This document shows positions 15,337 through 24,626 of a stretch of 64,000 bases of DNA, piece by piece. The notes under the pieces are model-generated. The model was not told where the DNA came from. It was given only the letters and a program-made list of their open reading frames with translations, and ran no database searches. The stretch's first letter is position 1. Every line of letters starts with the position of its first letter. Source of the DNA: Hyphomicrobiales bacterium (GTDB lineage: Bacteria > Pseudomonadota > Alphaproteobacteria > Rhizobiales > Rhodobiaceae); NCBI GenBank assembly GCA_002869065.1, contig PKTR01000006.1, positions 124,001-188,000 on the forward strand, read 5' to 3'. The position numbers and the translations under genes were made by a program.

Positions 15337-18279
15337 ATGACCGATACGAACGAACGCGACTATTCGAAAACCCTGTTCCTGCCGAAGACGGATTTCCCGA
15401 TGCGCGCCGGCCTGCCGAAAAAGGAGCCGGAATTCATCGCCCGCTGGGACCGCCTTGAGATGTACAAGCGCCTGCGCGAAACCGCCGAGGGCCGCGAGAA
15501 ATACGTCCTGCATGACGGTCCTCCCTACGCCAACGGCAACATCCACATGGGCACGGCGCTCAACAAGGTGCTGAAGGACGTCATCACCCGCTCCATGCAG
15601 ATGCTCGGCTTCGACTCCAATTACGTGCCGGGCTGGGACTGCCACGGCCTGCCGATCGAATGGAAGATCGAGGAGCAGTACCGCGCCAAGGGCAAGAACA
15701 AGAACGACGTGCCGATCAACGAGTTCCGGCACGAGTGTCGCGAATTCGCGCAGCACTGGATCAAGGTGCAGACCGGCGAGTTCCGCCGCCTCGGCGTCGA
15801 GGGCGACTTCGAGACGCCCTACACGACGATGTATTTCGACTCCGAAGCGTTGATCGCCAAGGAACTGATGAAGTTCGCCACCTCGGGCCAGCTCTATCGC
15901 GGCTCGAAGCCGGTGATGTGGTCGGTCGTCGAGCACACCGCGCTCGCCGAGGCCGAGGTCGAGTATTACGACTACGAGTCCGACACGATCTTCGTGAAAT
16001 TCCCGGTGACCGCCGGCCCGGACGATCTGAAACCCGCCTTCGTCGTCATCTGGACGACGACGCCGTGGACGATCCCGGGCAACCGCGCGGTCTCCTATTC
16101 GTCGCGCATCCCCTACGGCCTTTACAAGGTGACGGCCGCGGCGGAAGAAAACTGGGCGAAGGTCGGCGATCTGTATCTGTTCGCCGACAGCCTCGCCGAG
16201 AAGGTCATGGCGGCGGCCCGTGTCGAGAGCTTCGAGCGCGTGCGCGACGTCACGGCTGATGAACTGGCCGGTGTTTCCTGCGCCCATCCGCTCGCCGCGC
16301 TCGGCTACGACTTCACCGTGCCGCTCCTGGATGGCGATCACGTTACCGACGAGGACGGCACCGGCTTCGTGCACACCGCGCCGAGCCATGGTGGCGAAGA
16401 CTTTGACATCTGGATGGAGAAGAAGGCCGAGATCGAGGAAAAGGGGATCTCCTCCGCGATCCCGCATCCGGTCGACGCCGAGGGCTTCTTCACCAAGGAC
16501 GCGCCGGGCTTCGACGGCGGTCGCGTCATCGACCACAACGGCAAGAAGGGTGATGCCAACAAGCGCGTCATCGATGCGCTGGTGGAAGCCGGCGCACTGA
16601 TCGCGCGTGCCCGCCTGAAGCACCAGTATCCGCATTCCTGGCGCTCCAAGAAGCCGATCATCTTCCGCAACACGCCGCAATGGTTCGTGTCGATGGACCG
16701 CGATCTCGGCGGCTACGGCCTGAACGGTGCTGCCGCCCCGGCTGGCAAGGATACGCTGCGCGGCCGTGCGCTCGGCGCCATCGACGCCACCCGCTTCGTG
16801 CCGGCCGCCGGTCAGAACCGGCTGCGCGGTATGATCGAGAACCGGCCCGACTGGGTGCTGTCGCGTCAGCGCGCCTGGGGCGTGCCGATCACCGTGTTCG
16901 TCAACAAGGCGACCGGCGAGGTGCTGAAGGACGACGCGGTCAATGAGCGCATCGTCGAAGCCTTCAAGGCCGAGGGCGCCGACGCCTGGTTTGCCGATGG
17001 CGCCAAGGAGCGGTTCCTCGAAGGCTACAATGCGGACGAGTTCGACAAGATCGACGACATCCTCGACGTCTGGTTCGATAGTGGCTCGACGCACGCCTTC
17101 TGCCTGGAACAGCGCCCGGACCTGAAATGGCCGGCCTCGCTCTATCTCGAAGGCTCCGACCAGCATCGCGGCTGGTTCCATTCCTCGCTCTTGGAAAGCT
17201 GCGGCACCCGTGGCCGCGCGCCGTATGATGCGGTTCTGACCCACGGCTTCGTCGTCGCCGAGGATGGCCGCAAGATGTCGAAGTCGCTCGGCAATCAGGT
17301 CTTCCCGCAGGACGTCATCGACAAGTCCGGCGCCGATATCCTGCGTCTGTGGGTGATGTCGTCGGATTACGCCGAAGAGCTGCGCATCGGGCCTGAGATC
17401 ATCCAGACTAATGTCGACGCCTACCGCAAGCTGCGCAACACCATCCGCTGGATGCTCGGTTCGCTGTCGCATTACGAGGGCGAGGAAGTGGCGCTGGCCG
17501 ACATGCCGGAGCTGGAGCGGCTCATGCTGCACCGCCTCGTCGAACTCGATCAGCTGGTCCGCAAGGCCTATGACGATTTCGATTTCAAGCGGATCTTCTT
17601 TGCGCTGTTTAACTTCATGACGGTCGAGTTGTCGGCGTTCTATTTCGACGTCCGCAAGGATGCGCTCTACTGCGATCCGTATTCCAGCGTCCGGCGCAAG
17701 GCGTCGCTCTTCGTCATCAACAAGCTGTTCGACAACCTCGTCAAATGGCTCGCGCCGATGATCCCGTTCACGGCGGAAGAGTCCTGGCTGACGCGCTATC
17801 CGTCCGACGACGGTTCGGTGCACCTGCAGCTCTTTGATGAGCTGCCGGCCGAATGGCGCAACGACGACCTCGCCGCGAAATGGGCGAAGGTGCGCAGCGT
17901 TCGCCGCGTCGTCACCGGTGCGCTCGAGATCCAGCGCCGCGAGAAGACCATCGGCTCCTCGCTCGAGGCCGCGCCGAAGGTGTTCGTCGCCGATGCCGGC
18001 GTCACCGTCGCGCTCGAAGGGCTCGACATGGCCGACATCTGCATCACCAGCGACATCACGATCGTTCAGGGCGAGGGCCCGCACGATGCCTTCCGCCTCG
18101 ACGAGGTGCCCGGCGTGTCGGTGGTGTTCCAGCGCGCCGAGGGCAGGAAGTGCGCCCGCTCCTGGAAGGTGTTGCCCGATGTCGGCGCCGACCCGGACTA
18201 TCCCGACATCAGCCCGCGTGACGCCGGGGCCATGCGCGAGTTCGATGCGCGTGCCGCCGCCGCCCCGCAGGAAGGCTGA
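15337..18279 (+). CDS. ileS: Isoleucyl-tRNA synthetase
   Basis: At 980 residues this is a full class Ia synthetase that charges tRNA-Ile with isoleucine. The HIGH-type motif GNIHMG lies at 67-72 in [15 protein letters not shown], the CP1 editing domain includes [10 protein letters not shown] and [12 protein letters not shown], and KMSKS lies at 646-650. The C-terminal zinc finger, four cysteines in the Escherichia coli enzyme, is largely degenerate: only the first cysteine of GRKCARSWK remains, and the second CxxC is replaced by DISPRDAG. I believe this is common in Hyphomicrobiales. It is followed after 3 bases by lspA, a widely conserved pairing. The 298-base upstream gap has no recognised T-box or attenuator. 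Confidence 0.97.
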   Translation: MTDTNERDYSKTLFLPKTDFPMRAGLPKKEPEFIARWDRLEMYKRLRETAEGREKYVLHDGPPYANGNIHMGTALNKVLKDVITRSMQMLGFDSNYVPGWDCHGLPIEWKIEEQYRAKGKNKNDVPINEFRHECREFAQHWIKVQTGEFRRLGVEGDFETPYTTMYFDSEALIAKELMKFATSGQLYRGSKPVMWSVVEHTALAEAEVEYYDYESDTIFVKFPVTAGPDDLKPAFVVIWTTTPWTIPGNRAVSYSSRIPYGLYKVTAAAEENWAKVGDLYLFADSLAEKVMAAARVESFERVRDVTADELAGVSCAHPLAALGYDFTVPLLDGDHVTDEDGTGFVHTAPSHGGEDFDIWMEKKAEIEEKGISSAIPHPVDAEGFFTKDAPGFDGGRVIDHNGKKGDANKRVIDALVEAGALIARARLKHQYPHSWRSKKPIIFRNTPQWFVSMDRDLGGYGLNGAAAPAGKDTLRGRALGAIDATRFVPAAGQNRLRGMIENRPDWVLSRQRAWGVPITVFVNKATGEVLKDDAVNERIVEAFKAEGADAWFADGAKERFLEGYNADEFDKIDDILDVWFDSGSTHAFCLEQRPDLKWPASLYLEGSDQHRGWFHSSLLESCGTRGRAPYDAVLTHGFVVAEDGRKMSKSLGNQVFPQDVIDKSGADILRLWVMSSDYAEELRIGPEIIQTNVDAYRKLRNTIRWMLGSLSHYEGEEVALADMPELERLMLHRLVELDQLVRKAYDDFDFKRIFFALFNFMTVELSAFYFDVRKDALYCDPYSSVRRKASLFVINKLFDNLVKWLAPMIPFTAEESWLTRYPSDDGSVHLQLFDELPAEWRNDDLAAKWAKVRSVRRVVTGALEIQRREKTIGSSLEAAPKVFVADAGVTVALEGLDMADICITSDITIVQGEGPHDAFRLDEVPGVSVVFQRAEGRKCARSWKVLPDVGADPDYPDISPRDAGAMREFDARAAAAPQEG

Positions 18280-18282
18280 ATC

Positions 18283-18792
18283 TTGGCCTTTGCGCCGCAG
18301 TCCCGTGCAAGTGCGATCGGTTTTGCCGTCGCGCTTGTCGGGTTGCTGCTCGATCAGGGCCACAAGGCGTGGATGCTCTATGGCATCCGCGTCGCCGAGA
18401 CCGGGCCGGTCGAGCTCACGTCGTTCCTCGATCTCGTCATGGTCTGGAACCGCGGCATCAGCTACGGCCTGTTCCAGACCGAGACCGGGTTCGGCCGCTG
18501 GCTGCTGGCCGGCTTCACCGTGATCGCCTGTGTCGTTCTCGCCATCTGGCTGTGGCGCACGGCACGCCTATTCCCGGCGCTTTCCATCGCGCTGGTGCTG
18601 TCCGGTGCGCTCGGCAACGGCATCGACAGGCTGGTTTACGGTGCCGTTGCGGACTTTTTTCATTTTCATTTCGGCAGCTTCTCCTGGTACGTCTTCAACC
18701 TTGCCGATGTCTGGATCGTTGCAGGTGTGGCCGGCCTCCTGTATGACTCGCTCGTTCATCGCCCGAATGATGCCGCAAAGAGCGGTCATTAG
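18283..18792 (+). CDS. lspA: Prolipoprotein signal peptidase (signal peptidase II)
   Basis: This 169-residue integral membrane protease has four hydrophobic helices. The LspA signature is present: LLLDQGHKAW near residue 25, the conserved VWNRGISYG near 50, and the two catalytic aspartates in GNGIDRLVYG and FNLADVWI near 110-145. It cleaves the signal peptide of diacylated lipoproteins at the outer leaflet of the inner membrane. Translation starts at TTG 18283 with GGAAGG upstream, 3 bases after the ileS stop. A lipoprotein gene, a plausible substrate, follows directly. Confidence 0.95.
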   Translation: MAFAPQSRASAIGFAVALVGLLLDQGHKAWMLYGIRVAETGPVELTSFLDLVMVWNRGISYGLFQTETGFGRWLLAGFTVIACVVLAIWLWRTARLFPALSIALVLSGALGNGIDRLVYGAVADFFHFHFGSFSWYVFNLADVWIVAGVAGLLYDSLVHRPNDAAKSGH

Positions 18793-18867
18793 AGTATGAG
18801 AGAGTGCTCGGAATTCGGGCGGGCTGAGAGCATAGCGGTTGGCCTTTTGGGCCAAGGAGAATCCCCT

Positions 18868-19557
18868 GTGGCGGTTGAAGTGAATTGGGTTCGTGGTTTT
18901 TCGGCTGTCATGGCTGTGGGGATTGCGCTGTCGCTCGGCGGATGCGGAGCGATGGTTGGTACCAGCGGGTTCTCCGATGAGGATCGCTACAACGAGTCTG
19001 TCGACGAAGGCGTGATGCGCCGCATCATGGAAGGTATCGGCGGCGTCGATCCGCGCCGTGAACCGATCCGCTACAAGCCGCGCTCGCCGCTTGCCGTGCC
19101 GCCGTCGAGCGAACTGCCGCCGCCGGAAGATGGCAACGCCACAACGGCTGCTGCCGGCCAGTGGCCGGTCTCGCCGGAACAGCGCGATCGGCAGATGCTG
19201 ATCGAAGGCTTCGAGAAGGAAAGCGCACGGCGCGACTCACGGGCGGGCGAGCGTCTGTCCCATGACGAGTTGCAGGAAGGCGCACTGACGCCGGAAATGG
19301 CCCAAAGCGCTCGGGCACGCCGTCCGTACAACCGCGATGTCGACACGATGGAACAGTCGGGACGCCGCCTGACGCCGGCCGAAATGAAAGGCCAGAAGGC
19401 GGTCCTTCCGAGCGATGCGAAGAACCTCGACGAAAACGGCGTGCCGGTCCGCAAATATCTCATCGAACCGCCGTCGGAATATCGCAAGCCGTCGCCCGAG
19501 GCACCGCTGGCGCTGCCGGAAAACAAGCACGAGAACTGGTTCACCAAGCTTTTCTGA
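18868..19557 (+). CDS. Lipoprotein of unknown function beside lspA and M16 genes
   Basis: This protein of about 229 residues begins at GTG 18868, with AAGGAG eight bases upstream, and has a signal peptide ending in a lipobox, SLGGC, with the modified cysteine near residue 28. The mature part is hydrophilic and proline-rich, with no membrane segment, and looks partly disordered (for example SELPPPEDGNATTAAAG and LIEPPSEYRKPSPEAPLALP). I associate it with a poorly described alphaproteobacterial lipoprotein family (DUF3035-like), but this is from memory and not certain. Its position between lspA and two M16 peptidases suggests a function in envelope protein processing. An in-frame ATG at 18796 is less likely because it lacks a ribosome-binding site and would bury the signal peptide. 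Confidence 0.72.
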   Translation: MAVEVNWVRGFSAVMAVGIALSLGGCGAMVGTSGFSDEDRYNESVDEGVMRRIMEGIGGVDPRREPIRYKPRSPLAVPPSSELPPPEDGNATTAAAGQWPVSPEQRDRQMLIEGFEKESARRDSRAGERLSHDELQEGALTPEMAQSARARRPYNRDVDTMEQSGRRLTPAEMKGQKAVLPSDAKNLDENGVPVRKYLIEPPSEYRKPSPEAPLALPENKHENWFTKLF

Positions 19558-19582
19558 GGCTTCGCGACCCGAACCAGCGCCT

Positions 19583-19644
19583 GCTGTCTGTCTGACAGCT
19601 GGATCAGCCTGCATGCTCCATGATATTGCCCGCGATTGTCGCGG
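19583..19644 (+). other. Two small hairpins between lipoprotein and M16 genes
   Basis: GCTGTC/GACAGC at 19583-19599 and CCGCGA/TCGCGG at 19630-19644 are perfect short inverted repeats in the 238-base gap. Neither has a T-run, so they are not convincing intrinsic terminators. They could mark mRNA processing or the leader of the M16 genes. Confidence 0.35.
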
Positions 19645-19795
19645 ATGTTGAACGCCTGCCAAGGCGTGATCACCATCTGTTGTAGCGGCCTCCCATGGCA
19701 AGCGGTTAACCTCGACCCTATATCGTCCCTACTTCCGCCCGAATCCCCACTGCAAATGCGGGCATCCGATTTGGCCATCCGACAGGGAGAGATCC

Positions 19796-21214
19796 GTGCC
19801 GCACGCCCTTGCGACCATTATCCGTTCACTTGCCGCCGGCCTTGTGCTGGCCGCCGCAGTACCCATGACAGTCGTTCCGGCTTCGGCGGACGACACTGCC
19901 CCGGCAGCGAAAACCGACGCAGCGATCCCCGTCGTCGGCGCCGGCGTTTCGGTCTCGAAACTCGACAACGGCATGGACGTGGTGGTGATCCCCGATCACC
20001 GCGCGCCGGTGGTCACCCACATGGTGTGGTACCGGGTTGGCGCCGCCGATGAGCCGGCCGGCCGGTCCGGAATTGCCCATTTCCTCGAACACCTGATGTT
20101 CAAGGGAACGACCAACCATCCGACCGGCGAGTTCTCGGCGCGTGTTGCGGAGATCGGCGGTCAGGAAAACGCCTTCACCTCGAACGATTACACGGCCTAC
20201 TACCAGCGTGTCGCCAAACAGCATCTCGCCGAGATGATGGCATTCGAGAGCGATCGCATGGCCAATCTCATCCTCACCGACGAGGTCGTGTTGCCCGAGC
20301 GCGATGTGATCCTCGAGGAGCGCGCCCAGCGTGTCGACAACGACCCGTCCGCCCGCCTTGGTGAGGCGCTCGATGCCGCGCTCTTCGTGCAGCATCCCTA
20401 CAGCGTGCCGATCATCGGCTGGAAGCATGAGGTCGAGAGCCTCAGCCGCGACGACGCGATCGCCTTTTACAATCGCTACTACAGCCCGAACAACGCCATC
20501 CTGATCGTTGCCGGCGACGTCGAGGCCGACGAGGTGATGAAGCTCGCCCGCGAGACCTATGGCAAGCTTCCGGTCCGTGTCGAACAGGCCGCTCGCGTTC
20601 GCCCCGGTGAGCCCGATGTGATGTCGGAGCGCATGATCCGTCTCGCCGACCCGCAGGTATCTCAGCCGAACGTTCGCCAGGCCTGGGTGGTGCCGAGCTA
20701 CACCACCGCCAAACCCGGCGAGGCCGAGGCGCTTGACGTGCTGGCCGAAGTACTCGGCGGCGGCTCGACCAGCCGGCTGTACCGTGCGCTCGTCGTCGAA
20801 AAGGGCCTTGCCGCCAGTTCCGGCGCCTGGTTCCAATCCTCCGCGCTCGACGATACCCAGTTCATGGCCTACGCCGTGCCGCGAAAGGGCGTTTCGCTCG
20901 ATGCATTGACCTCAGAGATCGACGCGACCATCGCCGCGATCGCCGAGAAGGGCATCACGAGCGAAGAGCTGGATCGCGCCAAGCGCACCCTTGTTTCCGA
21001 TGTGATCTACTCGCAGGACAGCCAGGCGACTCTTGCCCGCATCTTCGGCGTTGCTCTGACCACCGGCGGCAGCGTCGAACGCGTCCAGAGTTGGCCGGCG
21101 CGGATTTCCGCCGTCACCGCCGAACAGGTTCAGGCCGCCGCCAAGAGCTATCTGGCGAGCGGGCGGGCCGTCACCGCCGAGCTGGTGGCGCCTGCCGACC
21201 AGCCGAAATCCTGA
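19796..21214 (+). CDS. M16 zinc peptidase (pitrilysin/processing-peptidase type), periplasmic
   Basis: The 472-residue protein has a signal peptide (LAAGLVLAAAVPMTVVPASA) and the two-half M16 fold. The inverted zinc motif is HFLEH (His95, Glu98, His99), with the distal zinc ligand Glu175 76 residues after His99, so it should be catalytically active. Members degrade peptides or cut presequences in a clamshell chamber. The next gene encodes a shorter M16 protein without the zinc motif, so an active/inactive heterodimer, comparable to mitochondrial processing peptidase beta/alpha, is likely. Translation starts at GTG 19796. Confidence 0.92.
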   Translation: MPHALATIIRSLAAGLVLAAAVPMTVVPASADDTAPAAKTDAAIPVVGAGVSVSKLDNGMDVVVIPDHRAPVVTHMVWYRVGAADEPAGRSGIAHFLEHLMFKGTTNHPTGEFSARVAEIGGQENAFTSNDYTAYYQRVAKQHLAEMMAFESDRMANLILTDEVVLPERDVILEERAQRVDNDPSARLGEALDAALFVQHPYSVPIIGWKHEVESLSRDDAIAFYNRYYSPNNAILIVAGDVEADEVMKLARETYGKLPVRVEQAARVRPGEPDVMSERMIRLADPQVSQPNVRQAWVVPSYTTAKPGEAEALDVLAEVLGGGSTSRLYRALVVEKGLAASSGAWFQSSALDDTQFMAYAVPRKGVSLDALTSEIDATIAAIAEKGITSEELDRAKRTLVSDVIYSQDSQATLARIFGVALTTGGSVERVQSWPARISAVTAEQVQAAAKSYLASGRAVTAELVAPADQPKS

Positions 21215-21237
21215 AGCCTCTCCCGGAGTTCTGCGCA

Positions 21238-22575
21238 ATGAAACGAGCGATTTCGACCCGTCTTGCCGGGCTTGCCGGCGCCTTGGCTCTGCTCTCGGTC
21301 GCCGTGGTGCTGACCCTTACCGCACCGGTGCGGGCCATGGAAATCCAGCGTGTCGTCAGCCCCGGCGGCATCGAGGCCTGGCTGGTGGAAGAACATACCG
21401 TGCCTCTGGTGGCGCTCAACTTTGCCTTCCGTGGCGGCTCGTCCCAGGACCCGGCGGACAAGCCGGGCGTTGCCGAACTGCTGTCGTCTCTGCTTGACGA
21501 AGGCGCCGGCGACCTCGACAGCAAGACCTTTCAGGAGCGCATGCAGGATCAGGCCGTGAAGCTCTCCTTCTCGGCCCGGCGCGACGCCTTCACCGGAAGT
21601 ATGCGCACCCTCGCCGCCAATCTCGATGAGGCCGTCGAGCTTTTGCGCCTTGCCGTCAACGAACCGCGTTTCGACGAAGAACCCGTCGCCCGCATGAAGG
21701 CGCAGCTGGTGGCTCGCCTTCGCGGCGAGGAAAAGGACCCGGAGTCGATTGCCTTCAAGAAGTGGTACGCCGCGGCGTTCCCGAACCACCCCTATGGCCG
21801 CTCCGCCTCGGGGACGGTCGAGACCATGTCGGCGATCACGATCGAGGACGTTCGCGCGCTGCGCAAGCGCATGTTCGTGCGCAAGGACATGAAGGTGGCG
21901 GTTGTCGGTGCCATCGACGCCAAGACGCTCGCGCCGCTGCTCGACACCCTTTTTGGCGCGCTTCCGGCCGAAGGCGACCTTGAACCGATCGCCGATGTTG
22001 CGCCGGTCACCGGCACCCGTGTCGTCGAGCCGATGGACGTGCCGCAGACCGTCATTCGCTTCGGCACCACCGGCCTGAAGCGCAACGACCCGGATTTCAT
22101 GCCGGCCTATGTGATGAACCACATTCTCGGTGGCGGCACATTCTCGTCGCGGCTTTACAACGAGGTGCGCGAGAAGCGCGGGCTGGCCTATTCGATCTAT
22201 ACCTTCCTTGCGCCGTATGATCACGCCGGTATTTTCCTCGGCGGCACCGCGACGCGCGCCGACCGGGCCGACGAGACCCTGCGTCTGATCGAGGAAGAGA
22301 TTGCCCGCATGGCCAAGGACGGACCGACCGCGGACGAGCTGGCCAAGGCCAAGAGCTATCTGATCGGCTCCTATCCGCTGCAGTTCGATACCTCGACCAA
22401 GATCGCGTCGGCGCTGATCAACATGCAGCTCGACGATCTCGGCATCGACTACATGGACACGCGCACGGCGAAGATCGAGGCGATCACGCTCGACGACGTC
22501 AAGAAGGTCGCCAAACGCCTTCTCGACAATGGCGGCCTGACGATTGCCATCGTCGGCAAGGCGAACGCGAGCTAG
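21238..22575 (+). CDS. M16 peptidase-like partner lacking the zinc site, periplasmic
   Basis: The 445-residue protein begins with a signal peptide ending near PVRAMEIQ. It has the M16 fold, including GGGTFSSRLYNEVREKRGLAYSIYT in the C-terminal half, where the R/Y pair binds substrate in this family. The zinc motif HxxEH is replaced by VAELLSSLLDEG, so no zinc should bind. Such non-catalytic halves usually pair with an active partner and help bind substrate. It follows the active M16 gene after 23 bases, and the two are clearly one operon. Confidence 0.9.
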   Translation: MKRAISTRLAGLAGALALLSVAVVLTLTAPVRAMEIQRVVSPGGIEAWLVEEHTVPLVALNFAFRGGSSQDPADKPGVAELLSSLLDEGAGDLDSKTFQERMQDQAVKLSFSARRDAFTGSMRTLAANLDEAVELLRLAVNEPRFDEEPVARMKAQLVARLRGEEKDPESIAFKKWYAAAFPNHPYGRSASGTVETMSAITIEDVRALRKRMFVRKDMKVAVVGAIDAKTLAPLLDTLFGALPAEGDLEPIADVAPVTGTRVVEPMDVPQTVIRFGTTGLKRNDPDFMPAYVMNHILGGGTFSSRLYNEVREKRGLAYSIYTFLAPYDHAGIFLGGTATRADRADETLRLIEEEIARMAKDGPTADELAKAKSYLIGSYPLQFDTSTKIASALINMQLDDLGIDYMDTRTAKIEAITLDDVKKVAKRLLDNGGLTIAIVGKANAS

Positions 22576-22593
22576 AGCGTCTGTTTTTCGCGC

Positions 22594-22622
22594 GTCATCC
22601 TCCGGTCGAGCTGGAGGATGAC
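22594..22622. repeat. Perfect 10-bp inverted repeat after the M16 genes
   Basis: GTCATCCTCC and GGAGGATGAC form a perfect 10-bp stem with a 9-base loop. No T-run follows on either strand. Palindromes with GTCATCCTC arms are, from memory, common intergenic repeats in alphaproteobacteria, so this is probably a REP-like element that may also end transcription. Confidence 0.6.
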
Positions 22623-22728
22623 GTGAACAGGCGGAAATGCCGTTGGATGCCGGAACCGGGACGGGCACGCGCCAGCGCAGAGCACGGGTTCCCAGCGGAA
22701 TTGTCCGGCCCTTGGCTAACTGGCATCT

Positions 22729-23286
22729 CTAACCCGCAGCGCGGCAGATCATCAGCTTGCTGTCGCCTGCTTCGCGGACGTCGAGAAGCTCAAACCCGTC
22801 GGGCAAGGTCACCTCGGCCCGGCGGTCTTCTTCCAAAATGCACAGCGCGTCCGGCGCCAGCCAGCCGCCCCCGCGGGCAGCCGCGAAGGCACGCTCGCCG
22901 AGTCCCTTGCGATAGGGCGGGTCGGCGAACACCAGACTGAAGGGTGCCATCGGCGCGCAGCGGCCGATCTTCGTGGCATCGCGTCGGTAAATCTTGGCGA
23001 GCCCCGTCGCGCCGAGCGTTTCGAGGTTCTGCCGGATCAGACCGCGTGCCTCGACGCCTTCCTCCACGAACAGCACAAACTTCGCGCCGCGCGACAGGGC
23101 TTCAAGCCCGAGCGCGCCGGTGCCGGCGAAGAGATCGAGTACGCGCGCATCCTCGACCGGGTCGTCGTAGCCGTGTTGCAGGATGTTGAACAGGCTCTCG
23201 CGCATCCGGTCGGTGGTCGGCCGGATCGCCTGGCTCTTCGGGCCGGCAAGTGCGGAGCCGCGAAACCGTCCGCCGACGATCCTCAT
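22729..23286 (-). CDS. rsmD: 16S rRNA (guanine966-N2)-methyltransferase
   Basis: The 185-residue methyltransferase begins MRIVGGRFRGSAL and has the SAM-binding DLFAGTGALGLEALSRGA near residues 51-68 and the catalytic DPPY near 121. RsmD methylates N2 of G966 in 16S rRNA during 30S assembly. The start overlaps the stop of the upstream rluB by ATGA, so translation is coupled and the pair forms an rRNA-modification operon. Length and motifs are normal. Confidence 0.94.
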   Translation of the reverse strand: MRIVGGRFRGSALAGPKSQAIRPTTDRMRESLFNILQHGYDDPVEDARVLDLFAGTGALGLEALSRGAKFVLFVEEGVEARGLIRQNLETLGATGLAKIYRRDATKIGRCAPMAPFSLVFADPPYRKGLGERAFAAARGGGWLAPDALCILEEDRRAEVTLPDGFELLDVREAGDSKLMICRAAG

Positions 23287-24488
23287 GGCCGCTTCTTCGG
23301 TCCCGGTTTGCGCCCGCGCGGATGGGACTGCCGCTCGCCGCCGGGGCCGCGATCCGCCCGCTCACCCCGCGCCGGGCCGCGCGGCGGCTTGCCGCCCGGT
23401 TTGCCGGAAAACTTGCCAGCCGGTCTGTCAGCGTCTCTGCCAGGCCCCTTGCCACGCTGCTGCGGTCCACGCGAGGTGTCGCCTTCCGGCTTGTCGCCGG
23501 GTCTTCCGCCGGATCGATCGCCACGCTTGCCCTCAGGCGCCGCTCCCCGCGGGTTCGCGCCACCGCGTCCGCCACGTGCTGGCCGCGCGTCGCGCTCGTC
23601 GTCGTCGAAACGGTCGCCCTGCCGGCGGCTGTGTCCGCCAACGGGTTTCGGCTTGCCGCGCGGCGCGCGGGGTTTTTCCTCGGGCGCTTTCGGCGCCGGC
23701 ACGCGCGGCAGGGTGGGGGTATCGAAATCGGCGCCGGCTTCGTCGGTCAGCTTCTTGCCGAGTTGGTCGCGCAGCACGCGTCCGCGGATCTCGTGCACCT
23801 CGCCGGCCGGCAGGTCGCCGAGCTGGAACGGCCCATAGGACATGCGGATCAGCCGGTTGACGCTGAGGCCGAGCGCTTCGAGCACGCGTTTCACTTCGCG
23901 GTTCTTGCCCTCGCGCAGGCCGAGCGTCAGCCAGACATTCTGGCCCTGCGTGCGGTCGAGCTTGGCTTCGATGGCGCCGTAGAGAATGCCGTCGACGGCA
24001 AACCCATCGGCGAGCTTGTCGAGCGCTTCCTGGGTGATCGTGCCGTGCGCGCGCACCCGGTAGCGGCGCAGCCAGCCGGTCGTCGGCAGTTCGAGAACCC
24101 GGGCAAGGCCGCCGTCATTGGTCAGCAGCAACAGGCCCTCGGTGTTGATGTCGAGCCGGCCCACCGTCATGACGCGCGGCAGATCCGCCGGCAGCTTGTC
24201 GAACACCGTCGGACGCCCTTCGGGGTCGTGCGTCGTGGTGACGAGGCCGCGCGGCTTGTGGAAGGCCCACAGGCGCGTGCGCTCGCGCTTCGGCAGCGGC
24301 CGACCGTCGACCAGCACGGTGTCGCTTTCGCTCACCGTCACGGCGGGGGAGGCCAGCACCTTGCCATTAAGGCTGACGCGGCCGGCCGCGATCCATTGCT
24401 CCGCCTCGCGGCGCGAGCAAAGTCCCGCACGGGCCATCACTTTGGCGATCCGCTCGCCGGTGTTTTTTGTCTCAGGCTCTTTTGTCAT
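23283..24488 (-). CDS. rluB: rRNA pseudouridine synthase with long basic C-terminal tail
   Basis: The 401-residue protein is an RsuA/RluB-family pseudouridine synthase. It has an S4-like RNA-binding domain with ERIAKVMARAGLCSRREAE near residue 12, then the catalytic domain with GRLDINTEGLLLLTNDG near 110, where the Asp is catalytic. Residues from about 245 onward are a low-complexity tail rich in Gly, Arg, Lys and Pro with repeated RG and GGK units, which may bind RNA. Long basic tails are common in proteobacterial RluB. The RluB assignment (rather than RluE/F or RsuA) fits the tail but is not certain. The ATG at 24488 is preferred over an open frame reaching 24581, because that would translate a hairpin repeat. 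Confidence 0.85.
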   Translation of the reverse strand: MTKEPETKNTGERIAKVMARAGLCSRREAEQWIAAGRVSLNGKVLASPAVTVSESDTVLVDGRPLPKRERTRLWAFHKPRGLVTTTHDPEGRPTVFDKLPADLPRVMTVGRLDINTEGLLLLTNDGGLARVLELPTTGWLRRYRVRAHGTITQEALDKLADGFAVDGILYGAIEAKLDRTQGQNVWLTLGLREGKNREVKRVLEALGLSVNRLIRMSYGPFQLGDLPAGEVHEIRGRVLRDQLGKKLTDEAGADFDTPTLPRVPAPKAPEEKPRAPRGKPKPVGGHSRRQGDRFDDDERDARPARGGRGGANPRGAAPEGKRGDRSGGRPGDKPEGDTSRGPQQRGKGPGRDADRPAGKFSGKPGGKPPRGPARGERADRGPGGERQSHPRGRKPGPKKRP

Positions 24489-24545
24489 GATGCCGGCGGT
24501 GATAGCAGAGCCGGGCGCCGGACGGAAACGAAGAAATGGAATAAA

Positions 24546-24589
24546 GCGCTTTCCCAAAAAGGTGGCAGACTTTTTGGACAAGAAAACGC
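24546..24589 (+). repeat. Dispersed fourth copy of the hairpin repeat
   Basis: This single 44-base core has the same inner arms CCAAAAAG/CTTTTTGG and outer arms GCGCTTTC/GAAAACGC as the tandem array at 6152-6321, in the same orientation. Its loop differs at two bases while the arms are unchanged. It lies between the divergent rluB and tadA genes. Confidence 0.88.
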
Positions 24590-24626
24590 AGAAAAGTACG
24601 CTTCAGCGCGTTAGACAGGTCGGAAA

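Noticed and set aside
15277-18363. A 1028-codon open frame on the minus strand across ileS
   Set aside because: It is antisense to a complete isoleucyl-tRNA synthetase with all motifs. The translated sequence is rich in Arg, His and Asp without domains, as expected for a GC-rich antisense frame.
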